DNA of 22,139 nucleotides from Botryllus schlosseri. Lineage: Eukaryota > Chordata > Ascidiacea > Stolidobranchia > Styelidae. Positions 10,301 through 18,354 of the stretch are shown one piece after another; within the stretch, counting starts at the first letter, position 1; each line of letters begins with the position of its first letter. Made by a program: the position numbers and the translations under genes. The stretch is taken from the NCBI GenBank assembly GCA_000444245.1, contig KE606248.1:2116-24254 (forward strand), written 5' to 3'. The notes below the pieces were generated by a model that did not search any database, was not told where the DNA came from, and saw only the letters and a list, made by a program, of their open reading frames with translations.

Positions 10301-10561
10301 GTATAGCCTAATTTAACTATATTCCTGAACACACCAAGGCTGTATATTATTGTTACTCTGAACATACCATTTCCATTCATTCCCCTTTCTCCGTTTAATG
10401 GTGTAAATCATTTCCACCACCATGAAAATGCCGACACCCAACACCATCCAGTCAATCCATATTAGGTTCCCCGAAACAATCTGGAGCAGGAGGACGGTGC
10501 CGGCAAAGGCTATGTATAAAAGTCGGACAACTAAGGCCCTGATATTTGATGGGCAACACAT
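3766..10561 (-). CDS. TMEM26-like: TMEM26-like gene A, complete four-exon model
   Basis: Joining 10561-10368, 7753-7618, 7345-7178 and 4323-3766 gives 1056 coding bases: 351 residues plus stop. Junction phases fit (phase 2, 0, 0) and every intron has GT/AG ends. The protein follows TMEM26: two hydrophobic segments (residues about 8-28 and 34-54), a basic stretch ending in KW (64-65), a third segment with IVPTVWDLQL (about 68-87), IIFGKWMAPKG with SLLLISILGTGADI (about 124-157; human: LIIGRWLLP and LLLMFVGTAADI), a segment with SWSLLQL, the FCFYNEIWAL...DIPFAALR block (about 252-276; human: [22 protein letters not shown]) and YFAIKNVITIILSLNRMR (about 297-314). It should be a multi-pass membrane protein; its biochemical role is not established for the family. 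A short exon in the 7618-7345 intron cannot be excluded but is not needed. Confidence 0.85.
4754..6465. mobile_element. region bounded by CACTGAAA-type inverted ends, with nested insertion
   Basis: Plus-strand CACTGAAATGTAGAGATGG at 4754 and the near-identical CACTGAAATGTAGGGTTGG at 6346 face an inverted end at 6451-6465 (CTGACCCTTTCAGTG). Next to both sides are GTGAACGCGAACC-type words (GTTCACGTTCGCAAACGAACCTT near 4830; AAGGTTCGCGTTCACAC near 6431). The 120-base stretch 6346-6465 could be a small MITE on its own. Alternatively 4754-6465 is one element later split by the hAT element at 5415-6117. A 20-base near-palindrome with CRE-like halves lies at 6375-6394. No clear target-site duplication was found, so the limits are tentative. 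Confidence 0.4.
5415..6117 (+). mobile_element. hAT-like non-autonomous element (copy b)
   Basis: The left end is CAGAGGTGACAATC; the right end read inward is CAGGGGTGGGCAACC, the usual look of Buster-type hAT ends. Flanks are CCCTAGAC (5407-5414) and CCCAAGAC (6118-6125), an 8-base duplication with one difference; the left copy fits the nnnTAnnn target of Buster hAT elements. A CGGCCGCA/GACGGCCGC motif lies near both ends. Internal sequence (CAGATTCGCCGGTAGAGTTG near 5670; GTGAGGATCACACGATT near 5868) recurs at 1120-1320 (opposite strand) and 21530-21700. About 0.7 kb long with no transposase frame. Confidence 0.65.
6470..7177. other. intron 3 remainder, nothing recognised
   Basis: AT-rich intronic DNA of gene A. 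Short open frames on both strands have no family signature. Confidence 0.4.
7178..7345 (-). CDS. TMEM26-like: gene A exon 3
   Basis: Acceptor CTATCGCCAG ends at 7346; 56 codons follow to AAAAAG|GTGAGC at 7178/7177. It encodes KFIKGIVIVMVYVIIFGKW, MAPKGKLTSQEHSLLLISI and GTGADITDIMDLVEGKK. The GKW-x-P-x-G and GTGADI motifs are the clearest TMEM26 signatures (IIGRWLLP...GTAADI). The paralogous exon in gene B (20449-20697) uses the same acceptor context (TCACCAG against TCGCCAG) and the same GTGAGC donor. Confidence 0.85.
7618..7753 (-). CDS. TMEM26-like: gene A exon 2
   Basis: Acceptor ATCTTTCAG ends at 7754. The first base G completes the tryptophan of exon 1, then 45 codons follow, including TLALLLAIVPTVWDLQL, and end before GTAAAG at 7617-7612. 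The exon is too short to stand out as a long open frame. It is supported by frame, phase, family similarity (SIVPSLWLLEL in human TMEM26) and the paralogous exon at 441-540. The tail is rich in Ser/Thr/Ala with an NST glycosylation sequon, which suggests a loop on the lumenal or outer side (inference). Confidence 0.8.
7754..10367 (-). other. gene A intron 1 (2.6 kb)
   Basis: GTATGT donor at 10367-10362 and TTTCAG acceptor ending at 7754. It contains the LINE fragment at 8600-10080, which lies antisense to gene A. Nothing else was recognised at 7800-8600 or 10090-10367; the short minus-strand frame at 8423-8614 has no family similarity. Confidence 0.7.
8600..10080 (+). mobile_element. R2-superfamily (RLE-type) LINE fragment, truncated at both ends
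   Basis: The frame starting at 8526 becomes LINE-like from about 8640. It shows reverse transcriptase motif B (GVRQACPLSAITFNL, about 8718-8765), the catalytic GYADD (YADD at 8859-8870) and the GMKFKPAKC block. Motif A and everything upstream are missing. Near 9400 the frame shifts by one base (GIPNL then LLEATVLRLSQAIKMV); one in-frame TGA lies at 9749-9751. The thumb-like SWMLKARLNLLSLRS region (about 9868-9912) and a CCHC motif (CLKCGQHTETRPHVLNHC, 9953-10006) follow. That is the zinc knuckle preceding the restriction-like endonuclease in R2/R4/NeSL elements, but the endonuclease itself is absent. The GC content is clearly higher than in the flanks. A dead copy in an intron. Confidence 0.85.
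10368..10561 (-). CDS. TMEM26-like: gene A exon 1
   Basis: Starts at the ATG at 10561-10559 (context CAATAATG, A at -3). It encodes 64 residues plus two bases of a split tryptophan codon. It carries two hydrophobic segments and the basic run TIKRRKGNEWK, which matches TMEM26 LKFKRGRGYKW. The donor is AAATG|GTATGT at 10367-10362. RALVVRLLYIAFAG parallels the vertebrate N-terminus ALATRLLFLLHSLVG, which supports this ATG. A TATATA-like run lies about 25 bases upstream but is weak evidence for a promoter. Confidence 0.82.
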
Positions 10562-11254
10562 TATTGCCCGTCAGCTGTATATAGGACAATCAACGATATA
10601 ATTCAACCTGTAGAAAGTTCATGAAAAAAAATCGTTTATCACTAAAGATAGTTTGGTTTTTGGGATGATTCTTTTAATTGTTACGACACCATACTTTCGC
10701 ACCATACTATAGACCTGTCACAACAGGAATTATATTGGTATTTGGGTCAATCGATCATATCCGTACCACTTTCTGAAAGCACTAAAAATATTTATATAAC
10801 AGTAGTGCCAAAAGGGGACAATATCGCTTCCCGGGCAGTTTGCGAGAAACATGGACAGACATGGGGTAATTCGATTATTAATCGTATTCGTTTATGACGA
10901 TTACAGCATTTTCAAGTAGTCGCAATCACAATCGAGTACATTCGAAATAATTCATAAGTAACCGTAACTGTTATCGACTACTTCCCACATATAATAGATT
11001 TATCCGTGAAAAAACGATTACCTTTCATTTTTACAAGGACTATGCCATAACCTCAACATTCGTGAACAAGGAAGAAATAATGAACCAGGTTATTGATAGC
11101 ACCAACGTCTGATTTTCAAACGCCACTGCTCATTATTACGTCCAAAGTATTTGCTTTGCTTTTCATTGGGTAAGAAGTATCCATACATACAGACTTGGAC
11201 TCCTAGATAATTTTAGTTGTCTGATTTCACTAAAGGAGAGACAAATGCCAATAA
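10562..11254. other. upstream region of gene A, no gene recognised
   Basis: The promoter of gene A should lie here but no convincing core element was seen beyond a TATATA-like word just upstream of the ATG. The stretch 10895-10990 is rich in ATCGATTA/GATTAC-like words resembling subterminal sequence of some hAT MITEs, but no matched ends were found. Confidence 0.4.
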
Positions 11255-11400
11255 TCTAATTTTAATCTAATTTGCGAAATGTTTCTGCGGTCCAATTCCG
11301 ATTCTAATTTAATTTGTGATATGTTTATATGCTCTAATTCTAATTCTAATCTAATTTGTGAAATTTTCCTATGCTCTAATTTTAATTCTAATCTAATTTA
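11255..11400 (+). repeat. 42-bp tandem repeat, about 3.4 units
   Basis: The word TTTGYGAWAT recurs at 11271, 11313 and 11355, and the TTTA that follows CTAATTTA at 11397 continues the register: exactly 42 bases each time. Each unit also holds CTCTAATTCTAATTCTAATC-like sequence. Because 42 is a multiple of three, one frame encodes a repeated Ser/Asn-rich peptide, which is a by-product. A related pair of units with the same 42-base step occurs at 13200-13275. Confidence 0.8.
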
Positions 11401-11875
11401 TTGTTTTCCTGAAAATGCATTTTGCAGCGAGTTAACAAGAATGTACCGCACGCACGGGGAAGTCCAGTACCGAGCCGCCATCGTAGTTATTGTGACGAAT
11501 CATAGCCTGTTAGCATAGTAGCTTGTTTTCTGCGAACAATATTCTAGCATTTAAAACTTTACGTTAGTACAACGGCGTGCTGACTAACATGGGCGATGTT
11601 CAAGGTTACCACAAAAGAAATAATACTTTATTAATGTAGAACAAATACAAAAATAAATATCATGATCATAAAAGTCATTTTATTTTGAGCTATGAGCTGC
11701 GCAAGAGACCGACAACGCTTTCCAGCGACTAACGAATCGGTATTGGGGCTAGCCAGACATGTTACTATAGCTGAAAAACTGTCTCATCCTAAAGATTGAT
11801 CTTTTGGAAACGTCCTATTCGGCCGATTTCTAAGCGTCTCGGTCTCGGCAGAGTCTGGGTGATTGCACCTCAAGG
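11401..11875. other. no gene recognised
   Basis: Mixed-composition sequence between the 42-bp repeats and the foldback MITE, with no coding or repeat signal. Confidence 0.4.
11868..11875 (+). repeat. target-site duplication, left copy
   Basis: CCTCAAGG immediately before the left end of the foldback MITE; an identical 8-mer stands immediately after its right end at 12803-12810. Confidence 0.85.
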
Positions 11876-12802
11876 CAGTGTTGGGATGACTCGAGTCAGA
11901 CTCGAGTCACCATTTTTGTATGACTTGACTTGACTCGAGTCACTTTGCTAAAATGACTTGACTTGACTTGACTCGGCGTATCAGAAATGTGGAATGACTC
12001 GTGACTCGGAGCAAAATTCACGAGTCAATTTCAAGTCATAAAGTAATTGGTGTCGATAAAAACCACCGTCTTGCATATGTTCAGGTTGTTCGCGAAACGC
12101 TGGTGTAACCCGTGAAAGCGACCAATCATTCAATTATAGAGATTGAATCTCTATAATTCAATGACCGTGCGTTTCACTAAGCCTCCATTGTTCTCACAAA
12201 TTAGTTGACCTCAAACGAAGTGATCGGAGCTTACGTTGTCGTAAACTAGTATAGTATAGTAGTTTAATAGAAAAATGTATATCTCTGTTCTTACCTTAAT
12301 CAAACCTCTTTGTTTTATTGAAATTTAATTCGAATATAGTTCACATAGTCCTCAACCATTGGCGCAGGCTCGAATTGTATCATATCAATTTGTAAATATA
12401 TTACCTCTTATCAATTCCTTTCTCTATTCTTTATTTTGGCTCGTAACTATATAAACTGAGGCTATGCAATCACTTACGTAGTTTAGAAATTCTACGTATA
12501 TGTGAGCAAAACGGCGACTTCTTGCATGTATATTTAACTCTATATTCGTTCATTGCTTCAAAATCAATGACCACTCAATTTCCATTTCAGATAGCTAGCA
12601 AAATGCAGTGACGTAATCATCCCTCACGCCTCGATGGGGCAACTTGACTTGAATTGTGACTTGACTCGTGACTTGACTTGACTTGACTCGACTTGACTCG
12701 AGTCACTTTTGAAAATCTATTGACTTGACTTGACTCGAGTCAAAATGTGCAATGACTCGAAATGACTCGTGACTCGAAGGTAGTGACTTGATCCCAACAC
12801 TG
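11876..12802. mobile_element. foldback hAT MITE with perfect 8-bp target duplication
   Basis: The ends CAGTGTTGGGAT (left) and ATCCCAACACTG (right) are perfect 12-base inverted repeats flanked by identical CCTCAAGG 8-mers. That is the hallmark of a hAT insertion. Arms of about 170 bases on both sides consist of reiterated GACTTGACTCGAGTCA-like words that pair with each other, so either strand could fold on itself. The interior (about 12050-12630) is AT-rich, has no transposase frame, and holds a hairpin at 12127-12163. The 927-base length, intact duplication and exact ends suggest a fairly recent, trans-mobilised copy. Confidence 0.9.
12127..12163. repeat. perfect-core hairpin inside the foldback MITE
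   Basis: Arms AATTATAGAGAT (12132-12143) and ATCTCTATAATT (12147-12158) are perfectly complementary around a 3-base loop. The pairing extends outward to 17 base pairs with one mismatch. Confidence 0.85.
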
Positions 12803-12810
12803 CCTCAAGG
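12803..12810 (+). repeat. target-site duplication, right copy
   Basis: CCTCAAGG, identical to 11868-11875. Confidence 0.85.
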
Positions 12811-13197
12811 CAATATGCTTATTGATGTCAGCTGACTCTCCATCGATAGAATGCGGTTGCAATCTCCGAGGCTCTTTCAGCTAGTGTGGAATAGTGTTGT
12901 TGGGCACAAACGAATAACTCGTTACGAAAAAACAGCAATAATTTGGAACTGAAATCAATTCTAGCATTTCAAATTGCTTTATTTCGCGCTCTTCCAAAAT
13001 CTTGAATCAAATCACCTGCCGCGATAGCGGTGTCTTCTGGTATATGATACAAAACGAGCCAAGCTTGGTTTATACAGACGTTGAGCATTCTTATGGGTAT
13101 GGGAAATTGGGAATGCACTGTGGTTTGACATGGTCTGATTTCTGAGGTATTTATTTCCCATTCAAAATTCAATTCAATTTCCAAGTTTTTGCGAATT
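12811..13197. other. no gene recognised
   Basis: Continuation of the sequence interrupted by the MITE. The minus-strand frame at 12969-13184 has no recognisable domain. Confidence 0.35.
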
Positions 13198-13275
13198 GAG
13201 TAATTATAATTATAATCTAATTTGGAAAAAGCTGTGTAGCTCCAATTCTAATTATAATCTAATTCGAAAAAAACT
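13198..13275 (+). repeat. 42-bp repeat, second cluster (about 2 units)
   Basis: TTTGGAAAAA at 13221 and TTCGAAAAAA at 13263 are 42 bases apart. Each follows AATTATAATCTAA, with GCTCCAATTCTAATTATAATC between them. The layout and step equal the cluster at 11255-11400, in the same orientation about 1.9 kb away. Confidence 0.65.
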
Positions 13276-13730
13276 GAAAATTTTCCAGTTGTTTAAGTCT
13301 GCACGCATGGTAAAGTAAATACATATCCAATGTACATTATAGTGTGATTGTTAGAACACCTGTCGCGCTGTATATCAGGTTATAAAAACATTCTGTACCA
13401 GAGGTCCAGATGTCGGAACCGCATTTCAAACTTCAGAGCACGCATGCAGCTGCATGAAAACACTCGAGTAGACTACTTATACCGAAAATTTAAAGGTAGC
13501 TAGTCTACCTCTCGAACTCACTTTCCAGCTAAATCAAAAGCATGCAAAATGCACAAACTTCTATAGATTTGATGTCGGTTATTTCAGCATTGATAGACGC
13601 AGATTGACGAGTACTAAAAATCGAAATAAACAGTAAATTCATATAATTACAGCAACATACTGTTATGTCGTCATGCGATAGCTCTTCATACATTCCAGCA
13701 CTTGATGCACAAGTTTGCGTGGATTATACT
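13276..13730. other. no gene recognised
   Basis: Intergenic sequence without coding similarity; short imperfect inverted repeats near 13460-13510 (GAGTAGACTA ... TAGTCTAC). Confidence 0.35.
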
Positions 13731-14224
13731 TAGGGCTGGGCAAAATCTAGTACCAGAGTGATTCGATTCTGAGTCATGTATTATGCTTAGAGTCGAGTCG
13801 AGTATCCGAGTACCATTCTCTGTGACGTCACAGCAAAATGCAATATGGTAAAGTTCAAATATGTACCTTTTTTGCCACCACAAAGAATATAATGTCTGTT
13901 ATTCATCACATTCAAGATATTTCGGTATTTCTTTTACACTAACGATTTCATTGCACTTTGTGGCAATGTTGTGGGAGGATATTGATTTCGGAAATCCTTT
14001 CCAGTAACGGTCCTAGCTTTGTTGTATATGTTTCGTATGCGGCGACACGGCCAATAAAGGTTTCAAGGCTTCCACAGTGGTAAATAGTATCGAAACCATA
14101 ATTCCCGTTGATAAAATAACTTTCAGTAGCAAGGAGCGTGTCATTTCGGTACTCGAAAAAATCCTCTTTTGCTACTCGACTCGAATCCTCAGAATAATTA
14201 CTCGAATCATTGTGCCCAGCCCTA
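13731..14224. mobile_element. hAT-like MITE with TAGGGCTGGGCA ends
   Basis: Left end TAGGGCTGGGCA and right end TGCCCAGCCCTA are a perfect 12-base inverted pair. Flanks ATTATACT (13723-13730) and ATTATACG (14225-14232) match at seven of eight positions, as expected of a hAT duplication with one later change. Just inside both ends are GATTCGA/TCGAGTCGAGTA words, also inverted. The 494-base interior has no transposase and includes a perfect 14-base palindrome CTGTGACGTCACAG at 13820-13833 containing a CRE core. Confidence 0.82.
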
Positions 14225-14559
14225 ATTATACGCTAAATAATATTGGTCTTATTGCAATTTCTACTTAACTATGAGTTAGTAGAATACTGTCAGAATTCAC
14301 TCTTCACAAAGACGATATATAAAGGTCTTTGACGAGTAAAACTCAATACATATCCTTGCCTGACGGGCATACATCCATGCTTTGGCGCTAGTCTGCAAGA
14401 ATTCTCTTTCCCGGTATTTAGCAGCGGTCTTGGACTGCTTTGGACATAAATAATATCCCTAATTTTAACATTCATATACAGAGATTGACTATAAGTATTC
14501 ATAGAAACAAACAACAACTGACGTATATTCTATATTGTGGCCTATTTAAAGATCGATCA
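14225..14559. other. no gene recognised
   Basis: Nothing recognised on either strand. Confidence 0.35.
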
Positions 14560-14624
14560 GAGCCTCAAGAAGGGGCTACCTTGGGTCCGCATGCGGCTCT
14601 GAGAACTGCGGTTGAGAATCACTG
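14560..14624 (-). mobile_element. solitary hAT-type end
   Basis: Read on the minus strand from 14624, CAGTGATTCTCAACC followed by GCAGTTCTCAGAGCCGCATG and CGGACCC is a typical hAT/Charlie-like terminus. No partner end or duplication of the adjacent CTTTATAC was found upstream, so this is probably a remnant. Confidence 0.45.
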
Positions 14625-15089
14625 CTTTATACGCTACTACCTCGCAGCAGCATAATAATCACTACTCTGCCTAGTTTGAAGTAGTAACTTGTGTATTGAT
14701 GTTTCGGTATGCTTAGCTAAACGCAGTTCGACCGTTGTTGCTTGGAGAGTAGTAGGCCTGTAGTACGTACGTATACGGTAGCCTACGTACACCAAACAAA
14801 GATTTGAAATTTTGTACTCGTCAAATAAAACATTACGGTTTCCACAACGAAGCATTGAAAATCAACAGCTGCTGATATCTAGCATAAACGAGCCGTGCTT
14901 CGCCGTTTCTCGGAAAGGCAGCTTGAATTATCTGTTGTTGAAGGCAGAATTTTATGTTTACTTCATGTAATTCTCATATGACTCTACTTGAATCGAGTGC
15001 CAATCGTTATTTCACAATTCTATTATCAACATTTGGACTTGCCGCCATAGCCATCTGCTTATATACCATGTTAGCTTGGGTTGCAGCAA
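14625..15089. other. no gene recognised
   Basis: Contains GTACGTAC-rich palindromic words near 14762-14790. The plus-strand frame at 14954-15190 encodes one hydrophobic stretch, but its second half runs into repeat copy c, so it is not called as a gene. Confidence 0.4.
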
Positions 15090-16085
15090 GAATCAGGACC
15101 AAAAAAGCAATTTATCCCCACTCCAAACGTTGGTCTTGGGCACCCATAGGGTGGTCAATTTTCAAGTTGAAGACTGCATTTAGTCAATAATATTGGTAAT
15201 TTTATTATATTACTATTCACTTTTAATCTTGTCTCAGCCCCCGATAGTCTTACCTGTAGAGCTGGGGGCATGTGTTCCATAATTATAACATCTTGTATGT
15301 TGTTATAATTAGCATACTTTATTGTGTGTTGTTAATTCGGGACCTCCAGTCTCTTATATAATCAAGAGATATTGTAGTCGTCCAAACGTTGCTGACTAAA
15401 AGAAGAAAAATAATTGTGAGAAGCACATAAAATGCCATGTCTCTAGTCCTCTGTCGGTGCCCCGGGTGGCATTTGCAGTGTGATCTCAGATTGGTCACAA
15501 CGGCACGACTATTGGTAATGGACACATACCCCAGATATCGGCCAAGATCTTTCGTCAGTAGCACACTTCGTAGAGTCGCATGTTGGCCTAAACTGCAGAT
15601 ATCTGCTGGTGTGTCGTGGCGCGGTAATGACCGGCACCGAAATGCCTATTTCTATAAATTATGGATGCTTTTTCCTTGATGTGGATAGGTACCCTATACA
15701 TTCCAAAATCTAGCTATATTGTAATGTCGTTGAGCACAAAGCCTTCAACAGGCTAAAGAGCGCCACTGCTGTGTATGATAATATTAATTTAAGCGGTTCT
15801 GGACAACTGAACATATATGTTTATTTATCGAAGTTTTCGGTCAGCATACAGGCAGTCCATTTCGGCCAAGGTTTACCCGCTGTCGATCATCCTGACAAAG
15901 TTCTCAGAGTCACATCTTACATGGCCTAAAGCTTCATATGTCTTGGTGCGTCGTGGCGCGGTAATTGCCTACCACGAAATGCCCATTTCAAGAAATCATA
16001 GGAATCGTTTGTACGGGGAAGGGTATACCCAATATTCAAGATATTTGGTAACAATGAGTAAAAATTTGAATAAAGTTTCATAACT
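15090..16085 (+). mobile_element. hAT-like non-autonomous repeat (copy c), with internal duplication
   Basis: Landmarks occur in the same order as in copy d: AAACGTTGG.CTTGGGC.CCCATAGGGTG (15124; d at 21279), GTAGAGCTG (15256; d 21540), CGGGACCTCC...TCGTCCAAACGT (15338; d about 21645), GGGTGGCATTTG (15464; d 21762), then TCGTGGCGCGGTAAT (15614; d 21980). The last part is present twice, at about 15540-15665 and 15880-16010, with the TCGTGGCGCGGTAAT words 337 bases apart. The copy ends AT-rich near 16085. No transposase frame. The left end is not defined; similarity is first clear near 15110. Confidence 0.55.
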
Positions 16086-16164
16086 GTTCAAAATAAAATT
16101 CTTTATAATTTATTGGGAGGTTTAAGGTGTGGCACTTACGGTCCTGGTACATGTTCTCTCACCA

Positions 16165-16525
16165 GTAGACGAGGAAAGGACGTAGTTTTCATTTTTGCCC
16201 TTGATGTTTTTGCGGCATATACACCGACTCATGATATACATACACACGATCTGTGCATATACATTCCATAAATGCATGATGTGCATATACCGCTGGACAA
16301 GGAAGGTACAGATATAGCCTTATACGGCTTTCTCAGTCTTGCACCAGCCCTCCATGCTATCCCAATGCACGAGCGCCAAGCAGGGAAGTCATGGATACCA
16401 GTGTTACTAATCAGGTCTTTGGTCTGACCCAGCCGGGGATCGAACCTACGACCTACCAATCAAAAAGCCGGACGCTTCTTTATTGCGTGACTTTATCTTT
16501 ACCATTAGTGTGAGCTCGGGAGTCG
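16165..16525 (-). repeat. tRNA-SINE-like repeat, copy 2 (fuller copy)
   Basis: The minus strand holds GGTTCGATCC (complement of 16437-16446), a good match to the pol III B box, followed by the body shared with 1-192. No clear A box was found at the expected distance upstream, so the head may be degraded. The body has a palindromic stretch (TATATGCACATCATGCATTTATG) and ends after AAACTACGTCCTT. About 85 percent similar to copy 1 by eye. Confidence 0.6.
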
Positions 16526-17859
16526 CGTCATGCTAAGGTGGTGTGGTGAATTGCTGGCGTTGGACTAATGAACAATCCTTATTAGAACATTTATGCCTCA
16601 TAACAGTAGTTATAGCTGATCAGAAAGTCTGCACGAGGTTTGGGAACGTGGACCATACGTATCGACCGACATAACGTCTGTGAATTGGGAAGTCTACCAG
16701 GGCGATCTCGTGAAATACAATATTTTTATTATTTCATTAGAAGTGGGATCTCCAATCTCGATAAACGATCCGTTAGCCAAATGTGGTGATTTACATTCCG
16801 CCTTTTGAATATGGGTCACATAACTGTATAATTCGGCCAAGACTAGCTTCTCTGAGACATATACTCCGAATCTATTTAGTGATAATCTTTATTTTCAAAT
16901 TTACGAAATGACTACTTTCGAATTCGCGATGTAACTCAGTTGCCAAAACATTAGCCGCTAACGAGATCACCGTTCCGAGCACACACAGATCAAATTTCGT
17001 TAGGTTGAATATTTAGTGTAGAGTGGATTTGTGATAATTAGTTCGTGGCATGTATTGATCGCGCCGCTACACTATGAATGTCGATACTACATGCCTAGAT
17101 AGTGATGGTGTTATTATTATTTTAATGACATCACATAAGCTTTTTGAATAGAACATTCCCATTATTTTACAAGCTCTCTTTTGGGATTGTGGGATCATTG
17201 CATTTCGGATAGCGCAATGGAATCGTATTACTACTTAATTGTGTGATTTATTGCGCCGATAGCAGACGATATATATAAACGTAAAACCTTAGTAGCTTGG
17301 TAGCTTGGTTGCCAATCTTTTCGAGATGCATGTATAATACGCAATATTCTATAAAGCAGCACGTGGAAGTAGCCTACGTAGCAATAAAGTCAAATATAAA
17401 TTTTGTCTATATTATACACGTTGATCGGCCTATACCCGAGATAAATACTTTGAACTGGTAAAATATTTGAAAAAACGCCGTGACGTGATATATTCACTTT
17501 GATCAAAAAAAAAGAGATGATATCATAATGTACTGATAAAAACTTTTAGTGCGAAACGTGTCCATGGTTCTTGTTACTATATACGGCATGGATTCTTACC
17601 CATGGATCCGTTGACCCCTTGGCGGTACGAAACACCAATTTAGGGAAAACTAGAGCAATACCGATAAGTTTCAAACATTAAATGTTGATACTCCGTGAAA
17701 ACAGCCCCAAGATACCTCAAACCATCTTCATGCTTGGAGGATTAAATTACTTCTACTTCACAAATTGAAATAGCGAAAAGTAAGTAGGTATGGATCAAAA
17801 AATATTACGAAGTAAAAGTAGAAGTAGCGGGGAATTAGATCTACTTGAGCAAGTACCCA
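16526..17859. other. 1.3 kb with no gene or element recognised
   Basis: AT-rich intergenic DNA. Only short direct repeats (GTAGCTTGGTAGCTTGG near 17292) and simple AT runs were noticed. No frame longer than about 60 codons outside the adjoining LINE and no family similarity. Confidence 0.5.
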
Positions 17860-18295
17860 AGTAATAATAATAATATTAATATAATAATTTATAGAGCGCC
17901 AAATATAACAATATNTCATNACTACACTAGGGCGNTGTACATAAANGGCAATAAAATATAAAAGNAAACNATATGTATAAANGACGAAGTGCATAGTTGT
18001 AGGGCNGAATGAACACTACTCTAGTTCGAACGCTCGTGTGAATAAAACGGTCTTGATTTTGCNNTTGAAAANATATAGCGAGTCACATAGTCNGATAGAA
18101 AATGGAAGATTGTTCCACAGAATGGCGGCCGAGGAAGAAAAGGTTCTCTCGCCGTAGGTCGATGTTATGACTCTTGGAACTGACAAGAGCTTTTGCGACT
18201 GAGAACGTAGCGCTCTTCCGGCATTATACATTGTCACTAGCTCACGAAGATACGCTGGTGCACTTCCCTCCATGCATTTGAAGACGTACAGAAGA
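17860..18295 (-). mobile_element. L2/CR1-like LINE, 5'-truncated 3' end
   Basis: On the minus strand, VFKCMEGSAPAYLREL, LRSQSQKLLSVP, TSTYGERTFSSSA and ILWNNLPFSI follow the conserved C-terminal tail of CR1/L2-type reverse transcriptases (YLxELL...RSLRSS...VPR...TSTYGDRAFSxxAPxLWNxLP). A stop near 18016 is followed by a 3' UTR with the usual GGCGCTCTATAAATTATTATA run and an (ATT)n-like tail ending near 17862. Only the last 90 or so codons are present. All ambiguous bases of the window (12 Ns, 17915-18093) fall inside this element. Confidence 0.85.
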
Positions 18296-18354
18296 AGCTA
18301 GTAGAAGTAAAAGTAGAAGTAAAAGTAGAAGTACTTCGTTACTGACCACCTCTG
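18296..18354 (-). mobile_element. hAT-like terminus with AAGTAGAAGTA array
   Basis: Read from 18354 on the minus strand, CAGAGGTGGTCAGTAACG then AAGTACTTCTACTTTTACTTC resembles the (C/T)TTTACTT-rich ends of hAT MITEs. The same AAGTAAAAGTAGAAGTAG words lie at 17811-17828 on the far side of the LINE, with ATTACTTCTACTTC at 17747, so the LINE may have landed in this element. No target duplication was found and the left end is uncertain. Confidence 0.45.

Noticed and set aside
10895-10990. ATCGATTA/GATTAC-rich stretch like the inside of some hAT ends
   Set aside because: No matching terminus, inverted partner or target duplication was found.
11279-11518. Plus-strand frame with a repeated Ser/Asn peptide
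   Set aside because: It is the translation of a 42-base tandem repeat, whose period is divisible by three.
14954-15190. Plus-strand frame with a convincing hydrophobic helix (TILLSTFGLAAIAICLYTM)
   Set aside because: Its second half overlaps a dispersed repeat copy, no family was recognised, and there is no splice or homology support; one chance helix is not enough.
15319-15564. Minus-strand frame with a hydrophobic segment (AFYVLLTIIFLLLVSNVW)
   Set aside because: It lies wholly inside repeat copy c and is not conserved in copy d.
16430-16500. Possible tRNA gene on the minus strand
   Set aside because: Only a B-box-like motif is present; no A box, paired T stem or acceptor stem could be built, and the sequence continues into a repeat.
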